Source of the DNA: Gnetum montanum
Taxonomy: Eukaryota > Streptophyta > Gnetopsida > Gnetales > Gnetaceae
Direction of reading: 5' to 3'
DNA length: 64,000 nt
NCBI GenBank assembly: GCA_015680685.1
Contig: MNCI01004504.1
Coordinates: 663,847-727,846, forward strand
The notes under the pieces are model-generated. The model ran no database searches. It was not told the DNA's origin and saw only the letters and a list, made by a program, of their open reading frames with translations. This document shows, piece by piece, positions 55,152 to 64,000 of this stretch. Both the position numbers and the translations under genes were made by a program. Every line of letters begins with the position of its first letter. Positions within the stretch are counted from its first letter, which is position 1.

Positions 55152-55164
55152 ATCTCCCCATCCC
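55152..55164 (-). other. Polypurine tract of the Copia element
   Basis: Minus strand GGGATGGGGAGAT directly before the 3' LTR start TGATGTGTG. Confidence 0.75.
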
Positions 55165-55429
55165 AACTACATGAAGGGCTTAGCCATTCCAGTAATTTCT
55201 CAACAGATCTCAATCTTATCCTTGGATATGGTTCTTTTCATCATATCTGAACCATTTTGACTGATGTGAATCTTCTCAATTTCCAATTACTTGGAATTTA
55301 ATACATCTCATATCTAGTGATACATCATGTCAATATGCTTTAACTTTGAATGAAAAGAAGCATTTTTACTGAGATGTATAGCACTTTGACTATCATAGTA
55401 CAAGATATACCTATCTTGCTTACACCCAA

Positions 55430-55860
55430 GCTCCTATAGGAATTTCTTCATCCACAGTAATTCCTTGCTAGCTTTAATAGTTGCAATGAACTCTACTTCC
55501 ATTGTTGAAAGTGCAACACATTTTTGTAGCTTTGATTGCGAAGACATAGCTTCCCCTACAAAGGTTATTACATAACCCAAGATGGATTTTCTAGAGTCTA
55601 CATCTCCAACCATATCAACATCAGAATAGCCCTCTAATTCAAGCTTTCCACTTTCAAAATAAAGTGAGAATTTGGAAGTTCCTTGAAGGTACCTAAGAAT
55701 CCATTTAACTGCAACCCGATGCTCTACTCCTAGATTGAAGAGAAATCTACTCACAACACCAACTGCATAAGAAATGGCTAGTCTTGTGCAAACCATAGCA
55801 TACATCAAACTTCCTACTGCTGAAGCTTATGGAATCTTGCTCATTTCTTCCTTCTCCTTT
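55430..55860 (-). pseudogene. Copia RNase H domain
   Basis: Open for 124 codons (55808-55434). YAMVCTRLAISYAVGVVSRF, VKWILRYLQGTSKFSLYF, EGYSDVDMVGDVDSRKSILGYV (the D-A-D-x-AG-D motif with changes), CVALSTMEVEFIA and ASKELLWMK are the standard Copia RNase H blocks. It degrades RNA in RNA/DNA hybrids. Upstream of 55808 a stop separates it from reverse transcriptase. Confidence 0.88.
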
Positions 55861-56860
55861 TCTGTGAAAGGGCACTGCTCCTTGCTCAACTTGAAGTGAT
55901 TAGCAAGTGGTGAAGTTATTAGTTTAGCTTGGTTCATGTGGAACCTCTCCAACACTTTCTCAATTTATTTCTCTTGTAATAGACATACTTTCCTAGAACT
56001 TTTATCCTATAAATGCTCATACTAAAAATCTACTTAGCTGGATCCAAATCTTTCATAGCAAGACATTTTCTAAGATCCTTCTTCAAATTGTTGATCTTCT
56101 AGACATCCTTGCCAACAATCAACATATCATCTACATAAAGTAGGAGGGTAAGGAAGTTTCCATCTACGAATTTCTTCACAAACACACAATGATTTGCAGT
56201 AGCCTTGTTGTAGTCATGCTCTATCATAAAAGAATCAAACTTCTTGTACCATTGTTGAGGTGCTTTCTTTAATCCATACAGACTCTTCTTTAGTCTACAC
56301 ACCATGTTTTCTTTTCCTTTAACTTTGAATCCATCCGATTACTCCATATAGATCTCTTCCTCCAAATTACCATGGAGAAAGGTAGTCTTCACATCCATCT
56401 TTTCAACCTCTAAGTTTAGACTTGTAGCTAAACTCAAAATCATTCTTATGAATGTCATCTTCACCACTGGTGTGAAGATTTCTTCAAAGTCAATGCCTTT
56501 CTTTTTATTAAAGCCTTTCATTACCAACCTTGCCTTATACATTATTTCATCTCCATCAACCTTTAGCTAGTACACCCACTTGTTCTTTAATGCTTTTCTC
56601 TCTTTTGGTAATTTCACCAACTCATATGTGTCATTCTTTTTCAATAACTACATTTCTGATTGCATGGCTTTAATCCACTCCTCCTTGTATTTATTTGCCA
56701 AAGCCTCATCATAACTTTCAAGTTCTCCTTGTTCAATCAACACCACATACTCATTAGGAAGATACTTTCTGGAAGGCTGGTAACTTCTTGTTGATCTCCT
56801 CAATGCTAATTCAACTTCATCTTCAGTTTGTTGTTGACTATCATCTATTGGAGCTTGAGT
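55861..56860 (-). pseudogene. Copia reverse transcriptase domain
   Basis: YKARLVMKGFNKKKGIDFEEIFTPVVKMTFIRMILSLA...VEKMDVKTTFLHGNLEEEIYME (56542-56339) is followed by VCRLKKSLYGLKKAPQQWYKKFDSFM and the catalytic YVDDMLIVG (56305-56099). The YVDD box is intact. A frameshift or stop near 56340 and more damage after 56099 break the frame. RNase H follows at lower coordinates. Confidence 0.9.
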
Positions 56861-57099
56861 AACTTCTTGTTCATTTACCTTGATTCTATGATTTAGGTGA
56901 AAGGACAGGATTGTGATTCAACTTATCACTTTACTCTAGTTTTTGGATCTCTTTGTTAATGTCTATGTTAAACTGATCTTTAAAGAATACAATATCTTAC
57001 CTTCTGACTATTTTCTTTGTAATAGGATCAACTGGTCATTGCCATATCCTATAAAGATGCATTCCTTGGTTTTTCCATCTAACTTGGATCTCTCATCCT

Positions 57100-57870
57100 T
57101 TTGGATGTGCACAAATGCTCTACAACCAAACACTTTCATATGATCATAGGAGACATCTTTATTATGCCATCTAGAGGAACTGAGGGAGAAAGATTGATCA
57201 AATTAGTAGCTATCTTCACTGCTTTTCCCCAAAAGGTTTTGGATAACTTTGTAAGTGATAGCATGCTCTTGGACTTTTCCACAATAGTTTGGTTCATCCT
57301 TTCAACTAGACTATTCAACTAAGGAGTCTTTCGAGGAGTCTTCTGGTGTCAAATAACATGACTCTTACAATACTCAAAGAATGCTCCTAAGTATACACCT
57401 TTGTTATCTATTCTAATACACTTCAACGTCATGCTAATCTCTCTTTCTACACTCAAATGGAATTGCTTGAACACATCGACCACTTGGTCTTTTGTTGTCA
57501 ATGTGTATAACCATACATTTCTGAAGTGATCATCAATAAATGTGACAAAGTAGTATGCCCCACCAAGTGATCTTGTTGGCATATGACCACAAATATCAAA
57601 ATGCACTAGATCTAAAACATGCTTAATTCTATGTGGAAGTGAGCTCTTGAATGTGACTCTATGATACTTTCCAATTAAATAATCTACACAACTCTTCAAA
57701 TGTGTGCCTTTCACCTTTGGAAGTATATTCTTCTTGGTTAGGATATCTAGCCTCTTTTGGCTAATGTGGCCAAGCCTTTTATGCCACAACTCCATTGTCG
57801 CTTTATCCTTTGCCACATTGATGATGTCTCTAATGACATGTGCTTGTGTCATGTATAGAGAATGATACTT
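57100..57870 (-). pseudogene. Copia integrase domain
   Basis: The pre-integrase part has LWHKRLGHISQKRLDIL (H-H) and a damaged second zinc pair (KSCVDYLIGK, where C-x2-C is expected). The core keeps the first aspartate (LVHFDICGHM) and the second (CIRIDNKGVY); the glutamate is in NSLVERMNQTI after a frameshift near 57330. Open from 57852 to 57349 (167 codons) and again 57318-57136. It would integrate element DNA in the nucleus. Confidence 0.9.
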
Positions 57871-57899
57871 CTTTCCTTTAGCTACTACTAATGAACCCT

Positions 57900-58215
57900 T
57901 TGAGAGTTTTCAATGTCCTTCTTTGAAGTTGTTCTCATAGCCATCATTATCCAGTTTCATCACAGATATCAAGTTTGGTGTAATATCTAGAACATGTTTG
58001 ACATTTCTCAGAATTAGTCTACAACTAGTATCTGTCCTCAAGTAAACATCTCCAATGCCAACTACTTTGCTTGAATAATCATTTTCCATCTTCACCATAG
58101 TCTTCTTTAAGTGTAGGATTAGAAGTCTCTTTTGGATGTCACATGAATAGAAGCACCACTATCAATTACCCAATTTGTTTCTTGGGTTGCCAAATTGACA
58201 GTATCAGCATCATTC
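57900..58215 (-). pseudogene. Copia aspartic protease
   Basis: NWVIDSGASIHVTS places the catalytic D-S-G at about 58150-58175. Downstream, VGIGDVYLRTDTSCRLILRNVKHVLDITPNLISVMKLD (58098-57910) is the conserved protease-to-integrase link of Copia elements. A stop lies soon after the active site. Confidence 0.85.
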
Positions 58216-59068
58216 ATGTCTCTGAGAATGTAAGCCTCCTAGTTGACAATTGAAGCTAATATCCACCATTCTCAATTGTTTGCTATTGACCTCGCTTCAT
58301 CTTTCTACAATTCTTCTTCATGTGGCCCTTCTTGTGACAATGATAACACTTAATTTCCTTTGTGGATTTGGACTTGCTTCTAGAATTTCCTTGCTTTTAC
58401 GGAACTTCGCTCTAACTCCTCCCCTAGTTTTTTGTAACCAATGCCTCAGAACTAGAAGTTATGAAGCCCATCATATTTCTCCTAATTTCTTCATTTAGGA
58501 GATTACTCTTGAGTTGGCTAAATGATACAAATCCATTTGGGGTTGAGTTTGTTATTGACATTCTGAGTGTCTCCCAACTTTATGGCAAGGAACCAGGAAT
58601 TATTAGACCTTGTAATTCTTTGTTGAAGTTGATCTTCAAATCTATAAGTTGATTCATAATGCCCTACATCTCACTAAGGTGGTTAAATATGGGAGTATCT
58701 TCTTTGTACTTGGTGTTCATCAATTTTATTATTAAGTATATTTTATTTCCTCCCATCTTTCCAGCATACATCTCCTCTAACTTATCCCATAGACTTTTGG
58801 TAGATTTTTTTGTGAAGACAAGATGGTAAATATTATCATCCATCCAATGGTGAATATACCCTACAACTTGCCTATCCATCATTTGCCACTCCTCATCATC
58901 CATTGCTGCTAGCTTTTTACCAGTGATAGGAGCATAACACTTTTTATAGTGTAGAAGGTCTTCCATTTTCCCCTTCCATAACTGATAATTTTCAAAATTC
59001 AGATAAACCATTCTACTAGTATTTATATCCATTCTAATGAGTCCACTATTGTTGCTAGGGTTTTTCAT
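58216..59068 (-). pseudogene. Copia Gag with zinc knuckle
   Basis: ATG at 59068, about 115 bp inside the 5' LTR. It is open for 134 codons: FENYQLWKGKMEDLLHYK, DDEEWQMMDRQVVGYIHHWMDDNIYHLV, LWDKLEEMYAGK and KLMNTKYKEDTPIFNHLSEM. This is the usual UBN2-type capsid of Tork/Tnt1-like elements. A stop at about 58664 is followed by decayed frames to the zinc knuckle CYHCHKKGHMKKNC (C-X2-C-X4-H-X4-C, about 58350-58310), preceded by a Ser/Arg/Lys-rich stretch. Confidence 0.88.
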
Positions 59069-59164
59069 AACAACACATAGAAATACTTATAAATTTTGCA
59101 ACAAATTCCATGAGCTATAGTGTTGAGCTACTACAATGAAATTTTGTTGTTTATAATCTCCAAC

Positions 59165-59183
59165 TTGGTGCTTCAATACTAGT
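59165..59183 (-). other. Possible primer binding site, initiator tRNA-Met (decayed)
   Basis: Minus strand ACTAGTATTGAAGCACCA adjoins the 5' LTR and resembles TGGTATCAGAGCACCA, differing by transitions. Confidence 0.5.
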
Positions 59184-59816
59184 TGTTGGGAAAAAGGAGG
59201 ACAACACCACACACTAGTTTGTGTAGTATTTTCCCACATGTGTATTAAAAGCATGATATAAACTAATAGAGTAGATAACACCCAATAACATAAGGACTCA
59301 TGTGGTTCACCCTTCCTTAGGTGAACTCCAAAAAATCTTCTTCCACTAACAAATAGTAGGAATACAAGATGTCTCTCTAGTTAATTACTAGAGGTATACA
59401 AAATTTACACACACCCTCAAGAAAAATATTCTTGAAATAATAAGAAGAAATCTCACACCCTTCTAGGAAAAATTCCTAGAAACCCAAGCTCACAAGGCTT
59501 ATTTGTGTGTCTCTCCCTTTGGCCTCTCTTTCTCATTTTGGTCGTTGGCTTCTCTTTTACCCTTGCACCTATTTGCCATTTCCCTTGGATTTATAGCCAA
59601 GGAAAATGCCATGTGCTACATAACTTAGGTAGCCTTTGTTGAGGGCTACCTAACTTAGTAGCCAACCTAGGTAGCTAATTTTGGATGCCTAACTTATCAG
59701 CCAACATGGATGGATAATTTTGGTTGGCTTAGCAAGTAGCTTTCCTTCCCCTCCTTTTTATTTATTTATATATTAATGTGTTGTGGGCTTCATGTCGAAG
59801 GGACCAACACACATCA
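59184..59816 (-). repeat. 5' LTR of the Copia element
   Basis: TGTTGGGAAAA...CACACATCA on the plus strand. Minus-strand TATA box GCTATAAATCC near 59588-59598. Confidence 0.92.
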
Positions 59817-59821
59817 CTACT

Positions 59822-60415
59822 AATGCATCTAGATTGTATAATACTTGAATCAAATTTGGTATTACTGCAATTTCTTATCTATATATGTATGATAGATGGA
59901 TTACTTAAAATAAGGCTTCTAGCCTCTATAGAAAGAAGAAAAATAATTTTAAACAATAAAATTCTAATCTTAACAAGTTATTTAAGTTAATAACAATTTG
60001 CATTAGATTTTTTTAGATATTTTTTAGAAGAATGATGATTTTGTTTAATTTGAAGGTTTCCTATGAGATTATTATAAAGAATGATTTTATTCATAACAAA
60101 TTCAATAACACTTTGAAAATCATACTTTTGGATGAGTAAAATAAAAGCTATTTAGAGAGCTCCTATATTTTCTGAAATTTGTATTTTTTATGTTGTCTTA
60201 TTTATCAAGGTTTCTTATCAACACTTGTCCTAAACATATCAAAAAAAAATTTCCTCGATGCCCTCTTTGTAGAAGTGAAGACTCATTTTCTCATTTTTTT
60301 TTAGTGTCATGGTGCTCATCATGCTTAGATATGGACATCTAGAATTTGTAATAACTTTCAACCAAGCATCAATAAAGTCATTCTTGATTATGAATCTATG
60401 TGTCTACTTCCTTTG

Positions 60416-60446
<31 letters not shown>

Positions 60447-60810
60447 ATTTGGAATTGACTTCGACCACATGTTCTCTTCTTTATTTGGAAGCTTCAATGT
60501 GTAGTTATTTATGAGTAGCAAGACTATAACTATGAAATTTCTTTAGGAGTCAAATACTAGATTTTCAAAGATATTGCTTTGTAGCTAACTTAAGGCAAAA
60601 AAGCTCTAAGTGAAAGCTAAATAATAAATTTGTTTTCTATAAGATTAATTTTTTTATGGCTCATAAATGGAAAGCTTTCAGCTTCTAAATAAGGGCTAGA
60701 TCCTTTTCTTACCCTAGAAAAGAGGTTTTTAAAGATTGGTTGTAAAGATAACAAATTGAAAAATATCCCAAAACCATTGGACTTTTTCTTTGGACTCTTT
60801 CTCTTTGAAA
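59822..60810 (+). pseudogene. L1-type LINE, copy 2, right part
   Basis: Resumes the LINE after the Copia insert; ATGCATCTAGATTGTATAATACTTG aligns with 50310-50340 of copy 1. It continues to the 3' part, where 'agattggttgtaa.gataa' and 'aaaaccattgg.ctttttcttt' match 51320-51380 of copy 1. A 29-base T run (60416-60444) has expanded inside it. Confidence 0.72.
60416..60444 (+). repeat. Poly-T run, 29 bases
   Basis: Uninterrupted T run within LINE copy 2; copy 1 has a short mixed T/C stretch there. It is a mononucleotide expansion rather than a tail, because LINE homology continues on both sides. Confidence 0.9.
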
Positions 60811-61309
60811 ATATGATATACTTTAAATTTTTTAATATTATTATTCATTTTTTTGAATCCAACACTACCTTGTTATGAATAAGATGTGTTGATTTACTCT
60901 ATTTATTATTATTTATATAATTTCATTTTTTCTAGTACCCTTCTCCTTTTAGTTAAGACAAGGGTAAGATGATTTTTTAAAAAACCACCACATAAGTGCC
61001 ATTTTTTGCCAATTTATTTTAAATAGAATTATTTACATAGGGACATTCACCAAATATGTTCACGAATGGAGAAATGCCTAGCAAATTGGTAAATTCCTTT
61101 TGCTAACATCCATGTAAATGATAATGTGAGTGAGTTCAATTCATTAAGAGAAGGTGTATACAAGCAAGGCCATAGCCACATGAGGTGGTGATGATGTGCC
61201 TTTAACGTGCGAATGTAGCTTAGCCTTACACACATAGCCAAGCGTGAGGTCTTACTTGGTTGACTACTTGTTATCTGCATCTACATTTGCATCTCAAGGT
61301 CTAGCCACA

Positions 61310-61412
61310 TGTTATGGTTTTTGGATTATGGCTAATATTTATAGTAGTAAAATAGTCATGGCCTAAGTTATTTCTCACATGTATTATTTTTGGCTATGAT
61401 GTGGTTTTTAAA
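61310..61412 (+). repeat. Dispersed direct repeat, left copy (partner 61852-61958)
   Basis: About 100 bp starting CATGTTATGGTTTTTGGAT. The partner has the same order: 'taatattta.a.tagt', 'atggtcatg..cta.gttattt.tca.atg.attac/att', 'tatg.g.gg.tttt'. The two are about 540 bp apart. Origin unknown. Confidence 0.6.
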
Positions 61413-61525
61413 AGATGTGGCATTCAAATAAAGGTTTGTAGTCCTGCTTATCAATCTGCATGTTTCAAGAATCACAATAAATTAGAAAGTCTAGCCAAGT
61501 TATATTTAAAAGTCGTAAAAAATGA

Positions 61526-61646
61526 TACCTAAATCTATTATCTATTGATTTCTTTCTAAAAATAAGGTTTATTATAAAAATTCATTTTAACCATACCTAA
61601 ATTTATTATCTATTAATTTCTTTCTAAAAGTAAGGTTTATTAAAAA
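61526..61646 (+). repeat. Two-unit tandem duplication of about 67 bp
   Basis: ATACCTAAATCTATTATCTA followed by TTGATTTCTTTCTAAAAATAAGGTTTATTA recurs at about 61593-61645 with four changes. Confidence 0.7.
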
Positions 61647-61851
61647 AGTCGTGCCACCTCAACTCAAGTCGACAAAATTTCTAATCCAACCATTAATCAT
61701 CAAATCAGTGATCTATCACCAAGTCAAAAAACTATGTTGCTTATAGTTGCAAGCACCTAAAAACCATCTATAACTGAAATTAATTATGAAAAGCTATGGC
61801 TTTATAAAAGAAACAACATTTTGCAATTGTACGAATTAGTAAGTGGGCTCA

Positions 61852-61958
61852 ATCACATGTTATGGTTTTTGGATCATGGTATGGATAATATTTAAAATAG
61901 TCAAATGGTCATGATCTATGTTATTTATCATATGCATTACTTTTTTCTATGGCATGGG
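61852..61958 (+). repeat. Dispersed direct repeat, right copy
   Basis: Partner of 61310-61412. Confidence 0.6.
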
Positions 61959-62930
61959 TTTTAATTTTGATAGTTGTGGCATTTATATGAATGCTCACAA
62001 CCCTACACACAGTTGCAACCAACTGTAAACCATGTACAACTGAAATTAATTGACAAAGACTATGGTGAAGCTTGGAATTTCAAACATAAATAGAGCATCA
62101 AAAATTTTTAATTGAAGTGCAAAATTTAAGTTAAAGCTTCAAGATACTCTTTTCTTACCTTGAAAAATTTTCAACCTTTTTACCATTCTTCACCAAAAAT
62201 TAAAATAAAACATGTGATTCAACTTACCAAGCGAAAATTAACTTTTAACACTAAAAAAAATCTAAATCAATCAAATTATAAACAAATTTTTTCTTGGTAA
62301 AGCAATTTAAAAGTTACAATTCTTTTTGAAAATTAAAACCAAGTTTTCTTTCAAAGTAGTTCTAAATTTCTAATTCTTTAATCTTTTGTGGCTTCTCTAA
62401 TGAATAAGAAATGCCACTACAATATGCAACAATGTAAAAAACATGTAATAACTTGAAAATCATAATTATTCTACAAGTCTCCAACACTCTAATGCATTGA
62501 TGTTGTGGAAACTACTATATTCCATCCAGTCTCTTAAGAATTTAGTTGTGGTATGCATAAAATTTGATAACTTTAGATTGGTGACTATGTAAAATAAAGA
62601 AAGCATGTTAATTATATCCTCACACACATATATAAACACAAGTACAAATGATGCATAAAAGTTTTCATGTACATCATTGTTGATTTGTAAATTTTGGTCA
62701 CACCAACACCTGGGGGAAAAACTTGTTTTAGGAGACTACTGCCTAGGGCACCTCCCATATGGGTACAGAAACACAAGAATAGTCTCAACTAGAGAGGGCT
62801 ACGTGGCCTTTTGAAAATAGCAAACATAAAAAAAAAGAGAATTCTAATTGGAATGCATTGAAATTTTAAAATAAGTAATTTTCTAAAATAATAGGGAATT
62901 ACAAAAATTAAATTTTTTCCTAGTCTCGCT

Positions 62931-64000
62931 GCCACTACTATTCATGCTACTGATACATTGCAGATGCCACCGCAGCCAACATTGCTCATAGCCATTGGAA
63001 GAGGAAGAGAGAAGAAGTTGGATCCTGCACTGCCGAGAGAGATTGCTTGTTGTCATTGCTGTGCTATTGCATGTTTGGGAAAGAGAGGAGGTTTCTCATT
63101 GTTGGCACCACCCACACTTCATTGTCATTAGCAAGGGCGGGAGAAATCTATCTTTGATGCTCGCTGCACCATTACGTGACTTAGAGAGGAAAGGAGAGAA
63201 AGCTTCTGCAAACGGGAGAAGAAGGGGAGACTGTAGAGGTCTTATGTCATGTGCCACCTCATGTCCACCAAAGAAAGAATAAAACAAAGCTAGAGAACCC
63301 TATCATAGATGTATTACCTACCAGCCATTGCTAGTGTAGCCACCAGATCTCACTATCACATGCTGCAGATGTGTTGTTGTCTCTGGTCCTGCATCTACCA
63401 CTATCACAAGTTTGTTGCAAAAGGACAAAAAAAGAAAGAAACTCATTGCCTACTAGCTAATCCCTAGGATCCCTCTTCCTACTACCATTCACATAGCAAG
63501 CCCAAGTTGTTAAGGAGGCCCTTGCCCAGATGATCTCCCTAGTGTCTCCTCATTTCACTCTTTATAGCTGCATCAAACAGGAAGGAAACCATTACCTACT
63601 GGTGATGTTTGATATCTCAATAACATCCACCACCTTCCATTTTTCTGTAACTGACCCACTCAACTCTTTGTGTAACTTCTGGGAGTTACGTTCAACACTA
63701 CCACTTTCTATCGTTACGTCCACCAATGCGAAACACTCACCATGAATGTCCATCATCCAGCACCACCACCCCACATTCTACTGCTCCTAATTTTCAAGGT
63801 GGTTCCTAGCCACCCCCATGCTTTGTAGATCCATCAAGTAAGTTGAGTCTTTGGTGTCTTCAATTTTTTTTAAAGGTCAATGTCTCACAGTGGAAAATGT
63901 TGGATTTAGTTTTTATATTATATGGTCTTCATCATTTATAAGCTTTCATAACTTAATAGGATATTTGTCATGCAATTTTTTCCTTATTTCATTTTAATAT
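62931..64000. other. GC-moderate unassigned DNA
   Basis: Composition rises between about 62935 and 63800, with CCACC-rich phrases and short open frames on both strands (for example 62995-63282 plus and 63774-63592 minus). No domain, splice pattern or repeat end could be established. It may be unique DNA or a decayed LTR; I cannot tell. Confidence 0.35.

Larger units (their letters stand above)
54551..59816 (-). mobile_element. Tork-like Ty1/Copia LTR retrotransposon
   Basis: Minus-strand element of 5266 bp with a perfect 5-bp target duplication CTACT (54546-54550 and 59817-59821), inserted in LINE copy 2. LTRs are 601 and 633 bp, TGATGTGTG...CCCAACA on the element strand (left copy ends CCCAATA). 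Gag, zinc knuckle, protease, integrase, reverse transcriptase and RNase H follow in Copia order. Gag resembles the Tnt1/Tork type. Stops and frameshifts occur, but open stretches of 120-167 codons remain, so it is younger than its surroundings. Confidence 0.93.
60811..62930. other. AT-rich intergenic DNA with small duplications
   Basis: No gene or retroelement domain recognised. Two duplications are noted separately (61310/61852 and 61526/61594). A GC-moderate patch at 62700-62810 is unassigned. Confidence 0.45.

Noticed and set aside
63096-63287. Open frames on both strands near the right edge as a possible host gene
   Set aside because: Several short overlapping frames in both directions, no domain, no splice signals that link them. 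Left as unassigned DNA.

Overview
This window is nuclear DNA from a plant with a repeat-rich genome. The evidence is the set of repeats it carries: Ty3/Gypsy elements of the Tekay-like chromovirus and Athila/Tat types, a Tork-like Ty1/Copia element, plant L1-type and RTE-type LINEs, and tRNA-derived SINEs. All are AT-rich and broken by stops and frameshifts, often through C-to-T and G-to-A changes as expected of old methylated DNA. I cannot name the species. I see no intact protein-coding host gene, no rRNA gene, no tRNA gene and no CRISPR.

Layout. Positions 1-379 are the end of an LTR whose element lies to the left. Positions 380-5340 are AT-rich intergenic DNA with SINE-like pieces and small duplications. 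Positions 5340-6860 form a GC-richer, apparently low-copy island with microsatellites and a minus-strand TATA-like box, the only stretch that may relate to a host transcription unit. Positions 7370-8900 hold SINE pieces and a minus-strand RTE LINE endonuclease fragment. Positions 9728-13128 are a small Gypsy element with gag but no pol.

The core, 13975-46745, is one Tekay-like Gypsy element with LTRs of about 3.5 kb, swollen to 32.8 kb by four later insertions. A gag-only Athila-like element (15653-21117, duplication CTTGC) lies in its 5' LTR. A full-length Athila-like gag-pol element (23981-33644, duplication TTCAC) lies in its gag zinc-knuckle codons. A solo-LTR-like insert (37540-38479, duplication TACAT/TAGAT) and a second gag-only element (40730-46649, one end lost to a deletion with filler DNA) lie in its 3' LTR. 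The three Athila-like elements share the tRNA-Asp primer site, the LTR ends TGATGA...TCATCA, the 3' part of the LTR and the gag type. The complete one is therefore the plausible source of enzymes for the gag-only ones, although every copy here is broken.

Positions 46746-60810 hold two decayed L1-type LINE copies separated by a SINE cluster (51400-52690). The second LINE is split by a minus-strand Tork-like Copia element (54551-59816, duplication CTACT). Positions 60811-64000 hold only short duplications and unassigned DNA. No new biological system is evident. The most useful points are the autonomous/non-autonomous relationship, a 20-bp palindrome at fixed distance from the TATA box in four LTRs, U3 palindrome arrays that differ in number, and a deletion scar with templated filler.
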